64,000 nt of DNA from an uncultured Bacteroidota bacterium (lineage in GTDB: Bacteria; Bacteroidota; Bacteroidia; Bacteroidales; P3), in the NCBI GenBank assembly GCA_900545215.1, contig UQXW01000003.1:26873-90872 (forward strand), read 5' to 3'. How positions within the stretch are numbered: position 1 is the stretch's first letter; every line of letters starts with the position of its first letter. Below the pieces are notes generated by a model. The model did no database searches, was not told the DNA's origin, and worked only from the letters and a program-made list of their open reading frames with translations. The position numbers were made by a program, and so were the translations under genes. Shown here piece by piece: positions 15,944 through 25,925 of this stretch.

Positions 15944-18155
15944 TGACAATAAACAAGGAACTGTTAGAATGTCGATAGTGTATTTGCTATTGGGCGTGAT
16001 GTTTATTGTCGTTTTTGTGAGAGTCGTGTATTTGAAGACAGGGGAAAGAAAGGAGTTTTGGACTAAGCAAGAGCAGAAAAGGATTATAAAGGAAAGAGTA
16101 GTCAGTGCCAAAAGAGGGAATATTTATGCCATGGATCCTGATAACGGGGAGTATCTTTTATTGGCAACAACGGAACCGCAGTATGATGTTTATATAGACT
16201 TGGGTAAAAGTTTGGAGTTCGATAAGGAGAGCAAGCATAAGGTAAAGCAGTGGGTTATATCGCAAGAGGACTTTAATAAGAACATGAATGCTTTGTGCGA
16301 TAGCTTGGCAAAGGTATTTCAGAACGGTAGGGATTGCAAAAGTGCTGCTGAATACAAACGATACTTCCTCAAAGCAAGAAAGGCGGAACGCAGGTATGTT
16401 ACAGTGAGGCGGAAAGTCTCTGAGAAAGAGTTGGAACGTATGAAGCGTTTTCCTTTAATCGGGTATCAGAGATTTAAAAGAAAGAAGCCGACAGGTAAAT
16501 ATGATTTTGTCGGAGCGGTTCATGTGGAGAAAGGTTCCAAGAGGGTTTATCCTTATTATCCCATGGCGAGAAGAACGATAGGTATCAATGTTACTGATAA
16601 CGGTTGTGATACTTGCTATAATGGTATAGATGGAGCTTTTACGCAGTATTTGTCGGGTGTGCATGGAAAAAGGTTGGAGATAAAAATCAACCCGAATGAA
16701 TGGGTTCCCGTGAATACCGATGAAAAGATAAAGACCATAGACGGCATGGACGTTGTAACCACGTTGGATGTGAGTTTGCAGGAATTGGCAGAAAATTCTC
16801 TACGCAGTTGTCTCGATAGCAGTGAGGCTGAAAGTGGTTGTGTGGTTCTTATGGAGGTTGAAACAGGATATATAAAGGCTATTTCCAATCTGTCATTGAA
16901 TAAGAACGGAGAGTATGTCGAATCGGATAATATTGCCATATCGAATTCTTTCGAGCCGGGTTCAACATTCAAGATAGTTACTGCCATGATGTTATTGGAT
17001 AGAGGTTTGGCAGATACTTCCGATTTGGTTCCGACAGGTGTGAAGAATTTCCCCGGAAACGAAAAACCGATAAGAGATGTCGGAGGAACGAACCATGGCT
17101 TGGTTTCTTTTGCAAGAGCTTTGGAAATGTCCTCGAATGTAGGTATAAGCCAGCTTGTTTACAATATATACAACAAGAAAAGGGCGGATTTCAGTAAGGA
17201 CTTGAAAGAGTACTTTGCTTTCGAACCTCTCGGATTGAATATAAAAGTGCATGAGCCTAAGCCGAAAATAGGTTCTTCGGAAAATCCTACAGACCTTTTG
17301 CGAATGAGTTTCGGTTATGTTTCGAGAATGACCCCTTTGCAGATATTGACTTTTTACAATGCCATTGCGAATAAGGGTGTGATGGTGAAGCCTCAGTTCG
17401 TTCAATCGGTTGTGAAAGATGGAAAAGAGGTTGAAAGATTCGCTCCCATAATTATGTCGGAGGCAATCTGCAAAAGAGAAACGATAGATAAGTTGCATAA
17501 TGTTTTGAAAGGTGTTGTGCAGAATGGAACTGGCAGAAGATTGAAGACGGCATCGTATGGAATTGCTGGGAAATCAGGAACTGCGGAGATAGGTTATGAC
17601 AAGAAACATGCAGGTATTCAACACAGAGCTTCGTTCGTGGGTTATTTCCCCGCCGATGCTCCGAAGTATTCCTGTATTGTGGTGATAAGTAAGCCCCAAA
17701 AGGCTCGAACTCATGGCGGAGATTTGGCTGCTCCTGTATTCAGAGAATTGTCGGATAGGGTTGTCGGTACGAGGATAGATTTCAATAAAACGAATATAAA
17801 GGAATCAACTGTGAAGTATCCTGTAATAGGGTATGGCAACGGAGGAGATTTTTATGCTTTCTGTAAAAGTCTCGGCTTGCATATTACCAAGCCGTCTGTT
17901 ATGTGGGTCAAAGGCAAGGATATAAACGGAATGTGTGCTTTGTCGGAGCAAAATGTACAAAGCGGCATTGTTCCTAATGTTGTCGGGCTGACGATAAAAG
18001 ATGCGGTTTATATGCTTGAAAATTTGGGAATGAAAGTGAGATTTCATGGGAAAGGCAAGGTCGTCAGCCAGAGTGTAGCGGCGGGAAGTAGGATAGATAA
18101 AAGAAATAACGTGATAGTTCTCGGACTGAGAAGCCCGAGAGAAGAGGAGAAATAG
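15936..18155 (+). CDS. ftsI: Septal peptidoglycan transpeptidase FtsI (PBP3) with PASTA domain
   Basis: 739 residues: a single N-terminal transmembrane helix (about 12-30), a dimerisation/pedestal domain, and the transpeptidase domain with all three penicillin-binding motifs: SxxK as STFK (Ser343), SSN near 399, and KSGT at 546-549. A C-terminal PASTA-like domain (IVPNVVGLTIKDAV, about 675-735) is present, as in many Bacteroidota division PBPs. It cross-links septal peptidoglycan as partner of FtsW, whose gene is in the same cluster. Starts inside the end of ftsL (8-base overlap) and stops two bases before murE. Confidence 0.96.
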   Translation: MSNDNKQGTVRMSIVYLLLGVMFIVVFVRVVYLKTGERKEFWTKQEQKRIIKERVVSAKRGNIYAMDPDNGEYLLLATTEPQYDVYIDLGKSLEFDKESKHKVKQWVISQEDFNKNMNALCDSLAKVFQNGRDCKSAAEYKRYFLKARKAERRYVTVRRKVSEKELERMKRFPLIGYQRFKRKKPTGKYDFVGAVHVEKGSKRVYPYYPMARRTIGINVTDNGCDTCYNGIDGAFTQYLSGVHGKRLEIKINPNEWVPVNTDEKIKTIDGMDVVTTLDVSLQELAENSLRSCLDSSEAESGCVVLMEVETGYIKAISNLSLNKNGEYVESDNIAISNSFEPGSTFKIVTAMMLLDRGLADTSDLVPTGVKNFPGNEKPIRDVGGTNHGLVSFARALEMSSNVGISQLVYNIYNKKRADFSKDLKEYFAFEPLGLNIKVHEPKPKIGSSENPTDLLRMSFGYVSRMTPLQILTFYNAIANKGVMVKPQFVQSVVKDGKEVERFAPIIMSEAICKRETIDKLHNVLKGVVQNGTGRRLKTASYGIAGKSGTAEIGYDKKHAGIQHRASFVGYFPADAPKYSCIVVISKPQKARTHGGDLAAPVFRELSDRVVGTRIDFNKTNIKESTVKYPVIGYGNGGDFYAFCKSLGLHITKPSVMWVKGKDINGMCALSEQNVQSGIVPNVVGLTIKDAVYMLENLGMKVRFHGKGKVVSQSVAAGSRIDKRNNVIVLGLRSPREEEK

Positions 18156-18157
18156 AG

Positions 18158-19622
18158 ATGAAGAGTTTGTCTTGTTTGTTGAAAGGTTTGAAGGTGCTTC
18201 AAAGAACGAGCGGTGAAGATGTTAATGTTCATCGGATACAGTTCGATTCCCGTAAGGTGGAAGCAGGTGATTTGTTTGTGGCAGAAAGGGGAGAGGTGTC
18301 TGATGGCCATAATTATATAAATGCGGCAATAGCAAAAGGTGCGGTTGTGGTTGTCGTCGAGGATATGCCTGTCGAGTTGAATGATGGGGTTGTTTATTTG
18401 CAGGTTGAAAATTCAAGACAGGCAATAGGAATTATTGCAAGGAATTTCTACGATAATCCTTCTTCCAAATTGAAACTTATAGGGGTTACGGGAACGAACG
18501 GGAAAACGACCATCGCAACGCTTTCATATAATTTGTTCAAGTCGCTTGGCTTTCGGTGCGGATTGGTATCGACTATCGTAAACAGAATAGGCGATAGAGA
18601 AGTTGCGACTGAAAGAACCACTCCGGATTCCTTGACACTTAATCGGTTGCTTGCAGAAATGGTTGACTGCGGTTGTGAGTATGTTTTCATGGAGGTCAGT
18701 TCGCATGCCGTTGTCCAAAAAAGAATAGAGGGTTTGAACTTTTTCGGCGGAGTGTTTACCAATATCACGCATGACCATTTGGATTATCACAAGACTTTTG
18801 CCAATTACATACTTGCAAAGCAGGGATTTTTCAATTCTTTGCCCAAACAGGCATTTGCTCTCACCAATGCAGATGACAAAAACGGCGGTAAAATGTTGGA
18901 GAATACTCTTGCGAAAAAATATACATACAGTCTGACAAAACCTGCCGATTTCAAAGCAAAGATTATAGAGAATTGCTTTGAAGGTTTGTTGCTGGAGGTT
19001 AATGGCAAGGAGGTTTCTACGAGGCTTGTGGGAAAATTCAATGCATATAATCTTTTGGCGATTTATGGAATAGCACGCTTGTGCGGGTTGAAAGAAGAGG
19101 AGACTTTGGTCGGATTGAGTAATTTGAGAGCTGCGTCGGGAAGATTCGAACCGCATTATTTGAAGAACGGAGCCACCGCAATAGTGGATTATGCTCATAC
19201 TCCCGATGCTTTGAATAATGTCATATCCACCATAAATTCAATAAGACAAGGTGGCAGATTGATAACGGTTGTCGGATGCGGAGGAAACAGGGATAAAACC
19301 AAAAGACCTGAAATGGCTGCAATAGCTCAGAATGGCAGTGATATATTGATATTGACTTCGGATAATCCGAGATATGAGGAACCGAATGATATATTGAGCG
19401 ATATGAAAGCGGGGATAAAAGATTACGCGAATGTGTTTTGTGTTGCCGACAGGCATGAAGCCATAAGAACAAATAGCACCAGTAAAATTACTAACAGTGT
19501 TGCCAGTGACACAGTGTAAGCAGGATATAATATTGATAGCGGGCAAGGGACATGAAACTTACCAAGAAATCAAGGGTGAAAAGCATCATTTCGATGATAG
19601 AGAGGAAATTTCAAAATATTGA
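18158..19622 (+). CDS. murE: UDP-MurNAc-L-Ala-D-Glu:meso-diaminopimelate ligase MurE, interrupted by an apparent +1 frameshift
   Basis: The first frame (18158-19519) encodes the UDP-binding N-terminal domain, the ATPase domain with GTNGKTT (near residue 111), and most of the C-terminal domain including DNPR, the signature of the meso-diaminopimelate-adding enzyme. It then ends in unrelated residues. The missing C-terminus, including GKGHE (19542-19556) and HHFDDRE, follows in the +1-shifted frame and stops at 19622. Removing one A from the run at 19471-19473 joins the frames into a 487-residue enzyme of normal length. The linker between EAIR and DIIL would be about eight residues longer than I expect for Bacteroidales MurE, so a small insertion is also possible. 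MurE is essential, so a sequencing error, recoding, or a second copy must be considered. mraY starts 22 bases later. Confidence 0.85.
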
Positions 19623-19644
19623 GTATTCAAAATAACGACAAAAT

Positions 19645-20898
19645 ATGTTGTACTATTTGTTCGATTGGCTGCATAACAGCTTGAATATACCGGGAGCAGG
19701 AGTGTTTCAATACATATCTTTCCGTGCTGCTGCGGCAATAATAACATCATTGCTGATAACGATAGTGTTCGGCAAGAGGTTGATAGAACTTTTACATAAG
19801 AAGCAAGTCGGAGAAACCGTCAGGGATTTGGGCTTGGAAGGACAAAAGGCAAAGGAGGGAACTCCGACAATGGGAGGCCTTATAATATTGGCAGCCATAT
19901 TGATACCGACTCTTTTATTCGCAAGGCTGGATAATATTTATGTGATTATAATGTTGATTACAACCGTTTGGCTCGGAGCATTGGGCTTTATAGACGATTA
20001 TATCAAGGTTTTCAAGAAGAATAAGGCAGGTTTGAGCGGAAAATTGAAGATAGTGGGACAGGTTATGCTTGGTGTGGTTGTCGGTTGTATGATGTACTTT
20101 CACCCTGATATAACTATAAAGGAAAAGCAGGATATTGCCATATATTCCGAGAGTCATAACCTGCAAAAGAAGTCGAATTACGAGCAAGCGAAGAAAGAAT
20201 TCATGCAGGAGTCTTCCCGTTCCACAAAAACGACCATACCATTCGTCAAGAACAATGAGTTCGATTACAGTTGGCTTATAAAGTGGATTGGAAAGGATTA
20301 CAAAAGCTATGCTTGGATTATTTTCATTCCGATAGTCATCTTGTTCATTACGGCAATTTCAAACGGAGCAAATCTTACAGACGGCATAGATGGTCTTGCA
20401 ACAGGAACTTCTGCCATAATAGGTTCCTGTCTTGCTGTGCTGGCATGGGTGTCAGGAAATATAATATTTGCCAACTATTTGAATATAATGTATATCCCTA
20501 ATGTCGGGGAGTTGACCATATACATAGCAGCTTTTGTCGGGGCAACGGTGGGCTTTTTGTGGTATAATACATATCCTGCACAAGTATTTATGGGCGACAC
20601 GGGTTCTTTGGCAATAGGCGGTATAATAGCTGTTTTCGCAATTCTGATAAGAAAGGAGTTGCTGATACCTATATTATGCGGTATTTTCATCGCGGAGAAT
20701 GTGTCGGTTATTTTGCAGGTGTCGTACTTCAAAATTACAAAGAAAAAGTATGGAGAGGGTAGGCGTCTTTTCCTTATGGCCCCTCTTCATCATCATTACC
20801 AGAAGAAAGGTTATGCGGAACCTAAAATAGTACAGCGGTTCATGATAATATGTATCATTCTTGCCGTAACCACAATAGTAACTCTAAAACTAAGATAA
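19645..20898 (+). CDS. mraY: Phospho-N-acetylmuramoyl-pentapeptide transferase MraY
   Basis: 417 residues, polytopic with about ten transmembrane helices. It transfers phospho-MurNAc-pentapeptide to undecaprenyl phosphate, making lipid I in the inner membrane. Motifs: [21 protein letters not shown] with the catalytic Asp pair, [23 protein letters not shown] and the His-rich [11 protein letters not shown]. An extra ~60-residue cytoplasmic stretch rich in charged residues (about 160-215) lies between two helices; such an insertion is usual for Bacteroidota MraY. Confidence 0.97.
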   Translation: MLYYLFDWLHNSLNIPGAGVFQYISFRAAAAIITSLLITIVFGKRLIELLHKKQVGETVRDLGLEGQKAKEGTPTMGGLIILAAILIPTLLFARLDNIYVIIMLITTVWLGALGFIDDYIKVFKKNKAGLSGKLKIVGQVMLGVVVGCMMYFHPDITIKEKQDIAIYSESHNLQKKSNYEQAKKEFMQESSRSTKTTIPFVKNNEFDYSWLIKWIGKDYKSYAWIIFIPIVILFITAISNGANLTDGIDGLATGTSAIIGSCLAVLAWVSGNIIFANYLNIMYIPNVGELTIYIAAFVGATVGFLWYNTYPAQVFMGDTGSLAIGGIIAVFAILIRKELLIPILCGIFIAENVSVILQVSYFKITKKKYGEGRRLFLMAPLHHHYQKKGYAEPKIVQRFMIICIILAVTTIVTLKLR

Positions 20899-20904
20899 GG
20901 ACTT

Positions 20905-21438
20905 ATGAATATAGAAGATTTGGCTGTTCAGGGTAGGAAAGTCTATGGTAATCTTGCCGAACGTAATTATTCCGACATGATTCGAATGAGGAATGAAACT
21001 CTTAAAAACATGTTGCTCGATAGGAGTGCATTGCGGCATAAAAATCAAGTTGTGGCAAATATAAAAGGGGTAGATTATATCGACGATTCCAAGAGTATAA
21101 AGCCTAATTCCACATGGTACACTTTTGAACTCACAAGCAGTCCCATTATATGGATTTTGGAACTCGGTTCGGAGGTGGAAGATTTAACTTCATTGATAGA
21201 TGTGGTTAAACAGAAAGTTCATACTTTAATATTGACAGGTGAACAAAATGCCGCCGTGCAGAAAGCGTTTTCAGGTTTGACTAATTTGATTAGGGTGAAT
21301 AGTTTGGAGGAGGCTGTGAAAACGGCATATTTCTTTGCAAATAATCCCGATGTCGTTATATACTCCCCGGCAAACGGTTCGGAGGATAAAATCGATTTGA
21401 ATGGAGAACGATTTCTTAGACTTGTGAATGACTTATAG
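20905..21438 (+). CDS. Orphan MurD C-terminal-domain protein at the murD position
   Basis: 177 residues. From about residue 40 it aligns with only the third (glutamate-ligase) domain of MurD: LRHKNQVV for LxHRxExV, DDSKSIKPNSTWYTFEL for NDSKATNxxxTWxAL, IIWILELGS for the IxGGxDK segment, LEEAVKTAYFFAN, and VVIYSPANGSED for VLLSPACASFD. The UDP-MurNAc-Ala-binding domain and the GTNGKT ATPase domain are absent, and several conserved positions (the Gly-Gly-x-Asp-Lys loop, the C-terminal Phe) are changed, so it cannot work as a ligase alone. It has a normal start (TAAGGA seven bases before the ATG) and six bases separate it from mraY, so it looks like an expressed gene, not debris. A full murD must be elsewhere, or its function is supplied differently. 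No frame for domains 1 and 2 exists between mraY and this gene. Confidence 0.8.
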   Translation: MNIEDLAVQGRKVYGNLAERNYSDMIRMRNETLKNMLLDRSALRHKNQVVANIKGVDYIDDSKSIKPNSTWYTFELTSSPIIWILELGSEVEDLTSLIDVVKQKVHTLILTGEQNAAVQKAFSGLTNLIRVNSLEEAVKTAYFFANNPDVVIYSPANGSEDKIDLNGERFLRLVNDL

Positions 21439-21462
21439 ATTGGGGAAACCTGCCTGAGAGAA

Positions 21463-22707
21463 ATGAAAATAGATGTCGAGAAGTATAGAGTAAAGGGGGA
21501 TAGGGTAATATGGATTACCTATATTGCGTTGATGCTGATTTCTCTTATTGAAGTTTACAGCTCTATGGGCAAGACCGTGTATGAAAAAGGTAACGGTGAT
21601 ATTGTCTATATGTTCGTGAAGCATTTCGGTATTATTGTTGCCGGTTTGTTCGTAACATATTTTGTTCATCTGGTGAAGTATTCTTATTATCCGAGAATTA
21701 CCAAGATTGCGTATGGCTTTTCGTTATTTTTGTTATTGGTTACTTTGGCTTTGGGTGGAATTTCCGGGAAGACGGCAGACAGATGGATTGTTATTCCGTT
21801 GATAGGACAATTCCAACCTTCTGAAATAGTCAAGTATATTTTGGTATTATATGTTTCCAACGAACTTGCGATTTTGGGAGATGGCATAAGAGATAGGAAG
21901 AAGTTTCTGACGTTATCATTCAAACTGCTTTTGGTATGCGGATTGATATTTCCGGAGAATTTCTCCACTGCTTTATTGGTTTTCATAAGTTGTTACGGAT
22001 TGATGTTTATTGCAGGGGCAAAAATGAAGAATTGGTTGCTTATTGTTCCGGCAGGAGTAGTATTGGCTTTGTTCGTTGTCGGCGTTTATGTGGTGAACCC
22101 TGATATTTTGAAGCGAAGCAGCACATGGGTTAATCGTATCGAGGGCTTTGTGAATAATAATCCGGAAGAAATAACTCAGGCTAATACAGCGACCATGGCG
22201 ATTTCCACAGGAGGTATAGTAGGAAAAGGTATAGGAAATACCACACAGGGAAGATTTCTAAGCGAGTCTCACAACGATTTTATTTTTGCCATAATCTTGG
22301 AAGAGGGAGGTGTCTTGTACGGATTCATAGTAATGATACTGTATTTCATATTGTTTTATCGTTCGGTCAAGATAGCGAAAACAGCAAGAGGACCTTTCGG
22401 CAGTTATGCAGCAGTGGGGATAGGTTTGGTGTTTTGTTTACAGGCTTTGGTCAATATGATGGTGGCAACCACTTTGATACCTGTCACCGGACAAACATTG
22501 CCGTTTATCAGTTACGGCGGTACATCTTTTATCATCAGTAGTGCTGCATTGGGTATAATGCTTAACATAAGTGCCGATGCAAAGAAGTATCAAATGGAAC
22601 TTGAATCCGAAAAAACGAATCTTGATTCCACGGGAATGGATCTTGAAAAGAAAGCAACGGATAATATTCACGAGAAAAAACAAGAAGAAAATGAGAGCGA
22701 TAATTAG
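21463..22707 (+). CDS. ftsW: Septal peptidoglycan glycosyltransferase FtsW
   Basis: 414 residues, SEDS family with about ten transmembrane helices. It polymerises lipid II at the septum together with FtsI. Family features: QPSEIVKYILVLY (the conserved FQPSE motif), NVVNP-like segment VYVVNPD, the large loop with GIGNTTQGRFLSESHNDFIF, and the C-terminal TGQTLPFISYGGTSF motif. The charged tail after the last helix (about 375-414) is longer than in many FtsW proteins. Its end overlaps the start of murG by 17 bases. Confidence 0.96.
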   Translation: MKIDVEKYRVKGDRVIWITYIALMLISLIEVYSSMGKTVYEKGNGDIVYMFVKHFGIIVAGLFVTYFVHLVKYSYYPRITKIAYGFSLFLLLVTLALGGISGKTADRWIVIPLIGQFQPSEIVKYILVLYVSNELAILGDGIRDRKKFLTLSFKLLLVCGLIFPENFSTALLVFISCYGLMFIAGAKMKNWLLIVPAGVVLALFVVGVYVVNPDILKRSSTWVNRIEGFVNNNPEEITQANTATMAISTGGIVGKGIGNTTQGRFLSESHNDFIFAIILEEGGVLYGFIVMILYFILFYRSVKIAKTARGPFGSYAAVGIGLVFCLQALVNMMVATTLIPVTGQTLPFISYGGTSFIISSAALGIMLNISADAKKYQMELESEKTNLDSTGMDLEKKATDNIHEKKQEENESDN

Positions 22708-23797
22708 CGGCGGAGGTACGGGAGGACATATCTTTCCTGCAATAGCGATAGCTAATGCGTTGAAAGAAAAATATCCTGATGCGGAAATATTGTTTGTGGG
22801 AGCCAAGGGAAGAATGGAGATGCAGAAAGTGCCTCAGGCAGGGTATAAAATCATAGGTCTTCCGATAGTCGGGTTTCAGCGTAAGAAGTTTTGGAAGAAC
22901 ATATCGTTTCCTTTCAAGTTGATATATTCGACCATAAAGGCAAAGAAAATCGTAAAGACTTTTGCTCCGGATGTAGCAATAGGCGTGGGTGGATATGCGT
23001 CAGGTCCTACTTTGGCTGCTGCTGTTTCAAAGCATGTGCCGGCTCTTATTCAGGAACAAAATTCTTATCCCGGGGTTACCAATAAGATGCTTGCCGACAG
23101 TGTCGATACGATTTGCGTTGCTTACGATAATATGAACAGATGGTTTGATGCCGATAAAATCGTGTTTACGGGCAATCCGATAAGACAGAATATTTCGCAG
23201 TTATACGATAATATAGAAGAAAAAAGAGCAAAGGGTTTTGAGACTTTCGGCTTGAATAAGGGAAAGAAAACGGTTTTGGTTATAGGAGGAAGTCTCGGAG
23301 CTTTGACGATAAACGAAAGTATTTTTGCGAATTTGGATTACTTTGTCGGAAATGATATACAACTGATTTGGCAGACCGGTAAGTGGTTTTATGAGAAAGC
23401 AAAGACAAGGGTGAAAGGGGTGGACAGTCCGCTTATAAAGGTGTATGAATTTATATATGATATGGATCAGGCATACGCTTTGGCGGATGTAATCGTTTCG
23501 AGAGCCGGAGCTATTGCTGTTTCCGAGTTATGTATAGTGGGAAAGCCATGTATATTGATTCCTTCCCCGAATGTGGCAGAGGATCATCAGACGAAAAATG
23601 CCAATGCTTTGGTGTCGAAGAATGCCGCATTGATGGTAAAAGATGCGGAGGCAAAAGAAAGATTGATACCTGTTATCGATGAGTTGATGAATGATGATGG
23701 TTTGAGAAAAAAACTTTCTTCCAATTTGCAGTCAATGGGAATAAGAGATGCCGATAAAAGGATAGTTGAAGAGGTTGAAAAGCTTGTAAAGAAGTAA
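22691..23797 (+). CDS. murG: Lipid II synthase MurG (UDP-GlcNAc transferase)
   Basis: 368 residues, GT-B fold glycosyltransferase on the cytoplasmic face of the inner membrane; it adds GlcNAc from UDP-GlcNAc to lipid I to give lipid II. The glycine-rich ISGGGTGGHIFPA loop opens the protein, followed by GVGGYASGP, EQNSYPGVTNK, the second G-loop GGSLGA, and the donor-site segment VSRAGAIAVSELC. The ATG at 22691 was chosen because the family begins directly with the G-loop; the frame is open further upstream inside ftsW but that part is not MurG-like. murC follows after one base. Confidence 0.97.
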   Translation: MRAIISGGGTGGHIFPAIAIANALKEKYPDAEILFVGAKGRMEMQKVPQAGYKIIGLPIVGFQRKKFWKNISFPFKLIYSTIKAKKIVKTFAPDVAIGVGGYASGPTLAAAVSKHVPALIQEQNSYPGVTNKMLADSVDTICVAYDNMNRWFDADKIVFTGNPIRQNISQLYDNIEEKRAKGFETFGLNKGKKTVLVIGGSLGALTINESIFANLDYFVGNDIQLIWQTGKWFYEKAKTRVKGVDSPLIKVYEFIYDMDQAYALADVIVSRAGAIAVSELCIVGKPCILIPSPNVAEDHQTKNANALVSKNAALMVKDAEAKERLIPVIDELMNDDGLRKKLSSNLQSMGIRDADKRIVEEVEKLVKK

Positions 23798-23798
23798 G

Positions 23799-25154
23799 AT
23801 GAAAGCAAGAACGTATTATCTGGTAGGAATAGGCGGAATAGGCATGAGTGCCATCGCAAGATACCTTAAAGAAGAGGGAAACAACGTTTTCGGCTATGAT
23901 AGGGTATGTACAGCCTTGACAAAGGAGTTGGAGCAAGAGGGGGTGGAAATCGTGTATGAAGATGATAGCTCTCACATTGCGACTTTGAATGTTGATGAGG
24001 TCATATATACTCCGGCAATTCCGTCGGATAGTGCAATTCTTCGATATGTAAAGGTGATGGGTATTCCATTATTCAAGCGTTCCGAGGCCTTGGGCAGGAT
24101 AACACGAGGAAAAAAGACAATAGCTGTTGCAGGCACTCACGGAAAGACGACAACCGCAGGATTGACGGCACATATTTTGAAAAACAGTCGTATCGGTTGC
24201 AGTGCGTTTCTCGGAGGTATCTCAAATAATTATTCCACGAATTTTTTGGTAAACCATAATTCGGATTACGTTGTTGTCGAGGCCGACGAGTATGACAGGT
24301 CTTTTTTGAGATTGTCTCCGTTCTTTTCATTGATAACTTCAATAGCCGAAGATCACCTCGATATATACGGAAATCTTGATAATTTGGAGCAGGCGTTTAT
24401 TCAATTCGCAAATCTGACCGATAAAAACGGCAGATTGTTTTTGAAAAACAACCTGCCTGTGAAAATAGAGTCGGAAGTACCGGAAACGACATATTCTTTG
24501 ACCGATGTCGATGCGGACTATTATGCGTCAAATATCAGAGTGAGCGAAGGGGCATACTATTTCGATTTTCACACGCCGGATAAGGTATATCATGATATGA
24601 AGATGACCTATCCGGGACGGCATAATATCGAGAATGCAGTTGCTTCTTTGTCGATGGCTCTTTCTTTGGGAGTGAATGAATGTGAATTTCGAGAAGGTCT
24701 TGCGACATTCAAGGGAATGAAACGCCGTTTCGATTTGAGAATAAAGACAGATAAAACAATATATTATGATGATTATGCTCATCATCCGCAAGAAATAGAG
24801 GCTACAATCAAATCTTTGAAAGAATTGTATCCCGATAAACGGATTTGCGGAGTATTTCAACCGCATCTTTATTCGCGAACGAGAGATTTTGCCGGTGAAT
24901 TTGCACAATCGTTGGAGTTGTTGGACGATATTATATTGTTGCCGATATATCCTGCAAGAGAAGAACCGATAGAGGGTATTACATCGGACACAATACTCGG
25001 AAAGATACGTAAGTCGAGTAAATATTATGTTGAGAAAGACCGGTTGTTGCCACTACTTAAAACTTTGCAACCTGAATTGCTGGTTACTCTGGGTGCAGGT
25101 GATATAGACAGATTTGTGGAACCTATAACCGAAATGATAAGAGAGAATGAGTAG
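23799..25154 (+). CDS. murC: UDP-N-acetylmuramate:L-alanine ligase MurC
   Basis: 451 residues, complete three-domain Mur ligase: N-terminal GIGGIGMSAIARYL nucleotide-binding loop, the ATPase P-loop AGTHGKTTTAGL (near residue 110), EADEYDRSF, then the C-terminal DDYAHHPQEIEATI motif that marks MurC. It ligates L-Ala to UDP-MurNAc, the first step of the stem peptide. It is intact, unlike the damaged or shortened murE and murD positions in the same operon. Overlaps ftsQ by 8 bases. Confidence 0.97.
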   Translation: MKARTYYLVGIGGIGMSAIARYLKEEGNNVFGYDRVCTALTKELEQEGVEIVYEDDSSHIATLNVDEVIYTPAIPSDSAILRYVKVMGIPLFKRSEALGRITRGKKTIAVAGTHGKTTTAGLTAHILKNSRIGCSAFLGGISNNYSTNFLVNHNSDYVVVEADEYDRSFLRLSPFFSLITSIAEDHLDIYGNLDNLEQAFIQFANLTDKNGRLFLKNNLPVKIESEVPETTYSLTDVDADYYASNIRVSEGAYYFDFHTPDKVYHDMKMTYPGRHNIENAVASLSMALSLGVNECEFREGLATFKGMKRRFDLRIKTDKTIYYDDYAHHPQEIEATIKSLKELYPDKRICGVFQPHLYSRTRDFAGEFAQSLELLDDIILLPIYPAREEPIEGITSDTILGKIRKSSKYYVEKDRLLPLLKTLQPELLVTLGAGDIDRFVEPITEMIRENE

Positions 25155-25908
25155 AAAAGCAATACGTGTTTTGTTGATTTTATTTGCCATTGTTGTGATT
25201 GTGGTTCTTGCGAACATAACAATGCGAAATCTCGGTATTGCGACAATCGAAATAAAAATAGACTATAAAGGAGGCGATACACTGATTTCCAATGGAGACG
25301 TATTGAAAACAGTGGAAAGGAAATTCGGTAAGTTGTCATCCAAGAAAAGGAAAGAGATACATTGTGAGGAAATAGAAACGTATCTTTTGCAGCAAAATCT
25401 TATATCGACTGCTAATGTTTTTCTGACTTTGGGCGGAACGTTGAACATGGATGTATCGCAGAACAGAATGTTGGTGAGAGTATATAATACTTCGGGAGGA
25501 CAGTTTTATCTTGATTGCGATGAACAGGTGTGCAGTGCTTCGTTTCGTGGTGCTGCCAATGTTGTTATTGCAAGTGGAGAGTTGGATGGATTACCGAAAC
25601 CGAAGGCTATTTTGGATACGATAAGTTTTCAGAGATACCATGAAATATATAAGATAGCAAGATTCATAGAACAGGATAATATTTTGAGAAATCAGATAGA
25701 CCAGATTTATTTCTCGAAAAAAGATAAGTTTCAATTGATACCCAAAGTCGGAGATTATGTAATTTTGCTTGGAGAAGCGGATATGCTCGAAGAACGTCTG
25801 CGAAAATTGCACTATCTGTATAAGGAAGGGTTTACGAAGTATGGTTGGGATAATTACAGTCTGGTCAATTTGAGATTTGATAATCAAGTGGTTTGTACAA
25901 GAAAATAA
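25147..25908 (+). CDS. ftsQ: Cell division protein FtsQ
   Basis: 253 residues. One N-terminal transmembrane helix (about 8-27) and a periplasmic part with a POTRA-like start (IDYKGGDTLISNGDVLKTV) and a beta domain. FtsQ links the divisome's cytoplasmic and periplasmic parts through FtsL/FtsB. Bacteroidota FtsQ diverges strongly from the E. coli protein; the call is supported by topology, length and position between murC and ftsA. The end overlaps the longest possible ftsA frame, not the preferred start. Confidence 0.88.
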   Translation: MSRKAIRVLLILFAIVVIVVLANITMRNLGIATIEIKIDYKGGDTLISNGDVLKTVERKFGKLSSKKRKEIHCEEIETYLLQQNLISTANVFLTLGGTLNMDVSQNRMLVRVYNTSGGQFYLDCDEQVCSASFRGAANVVIASGELDGLPKPKAILDTISFQRYHEIYKIARFIEQDNILRNQIDQIYFSKKDKFQLIPKVGDYVILLGEADMLEERLRKLHYLYKEGFTKYGWDNYSLVNLRFDNQVVCTRK

Positions 25909-25925
25909 TTAAACGTTTATCATAT

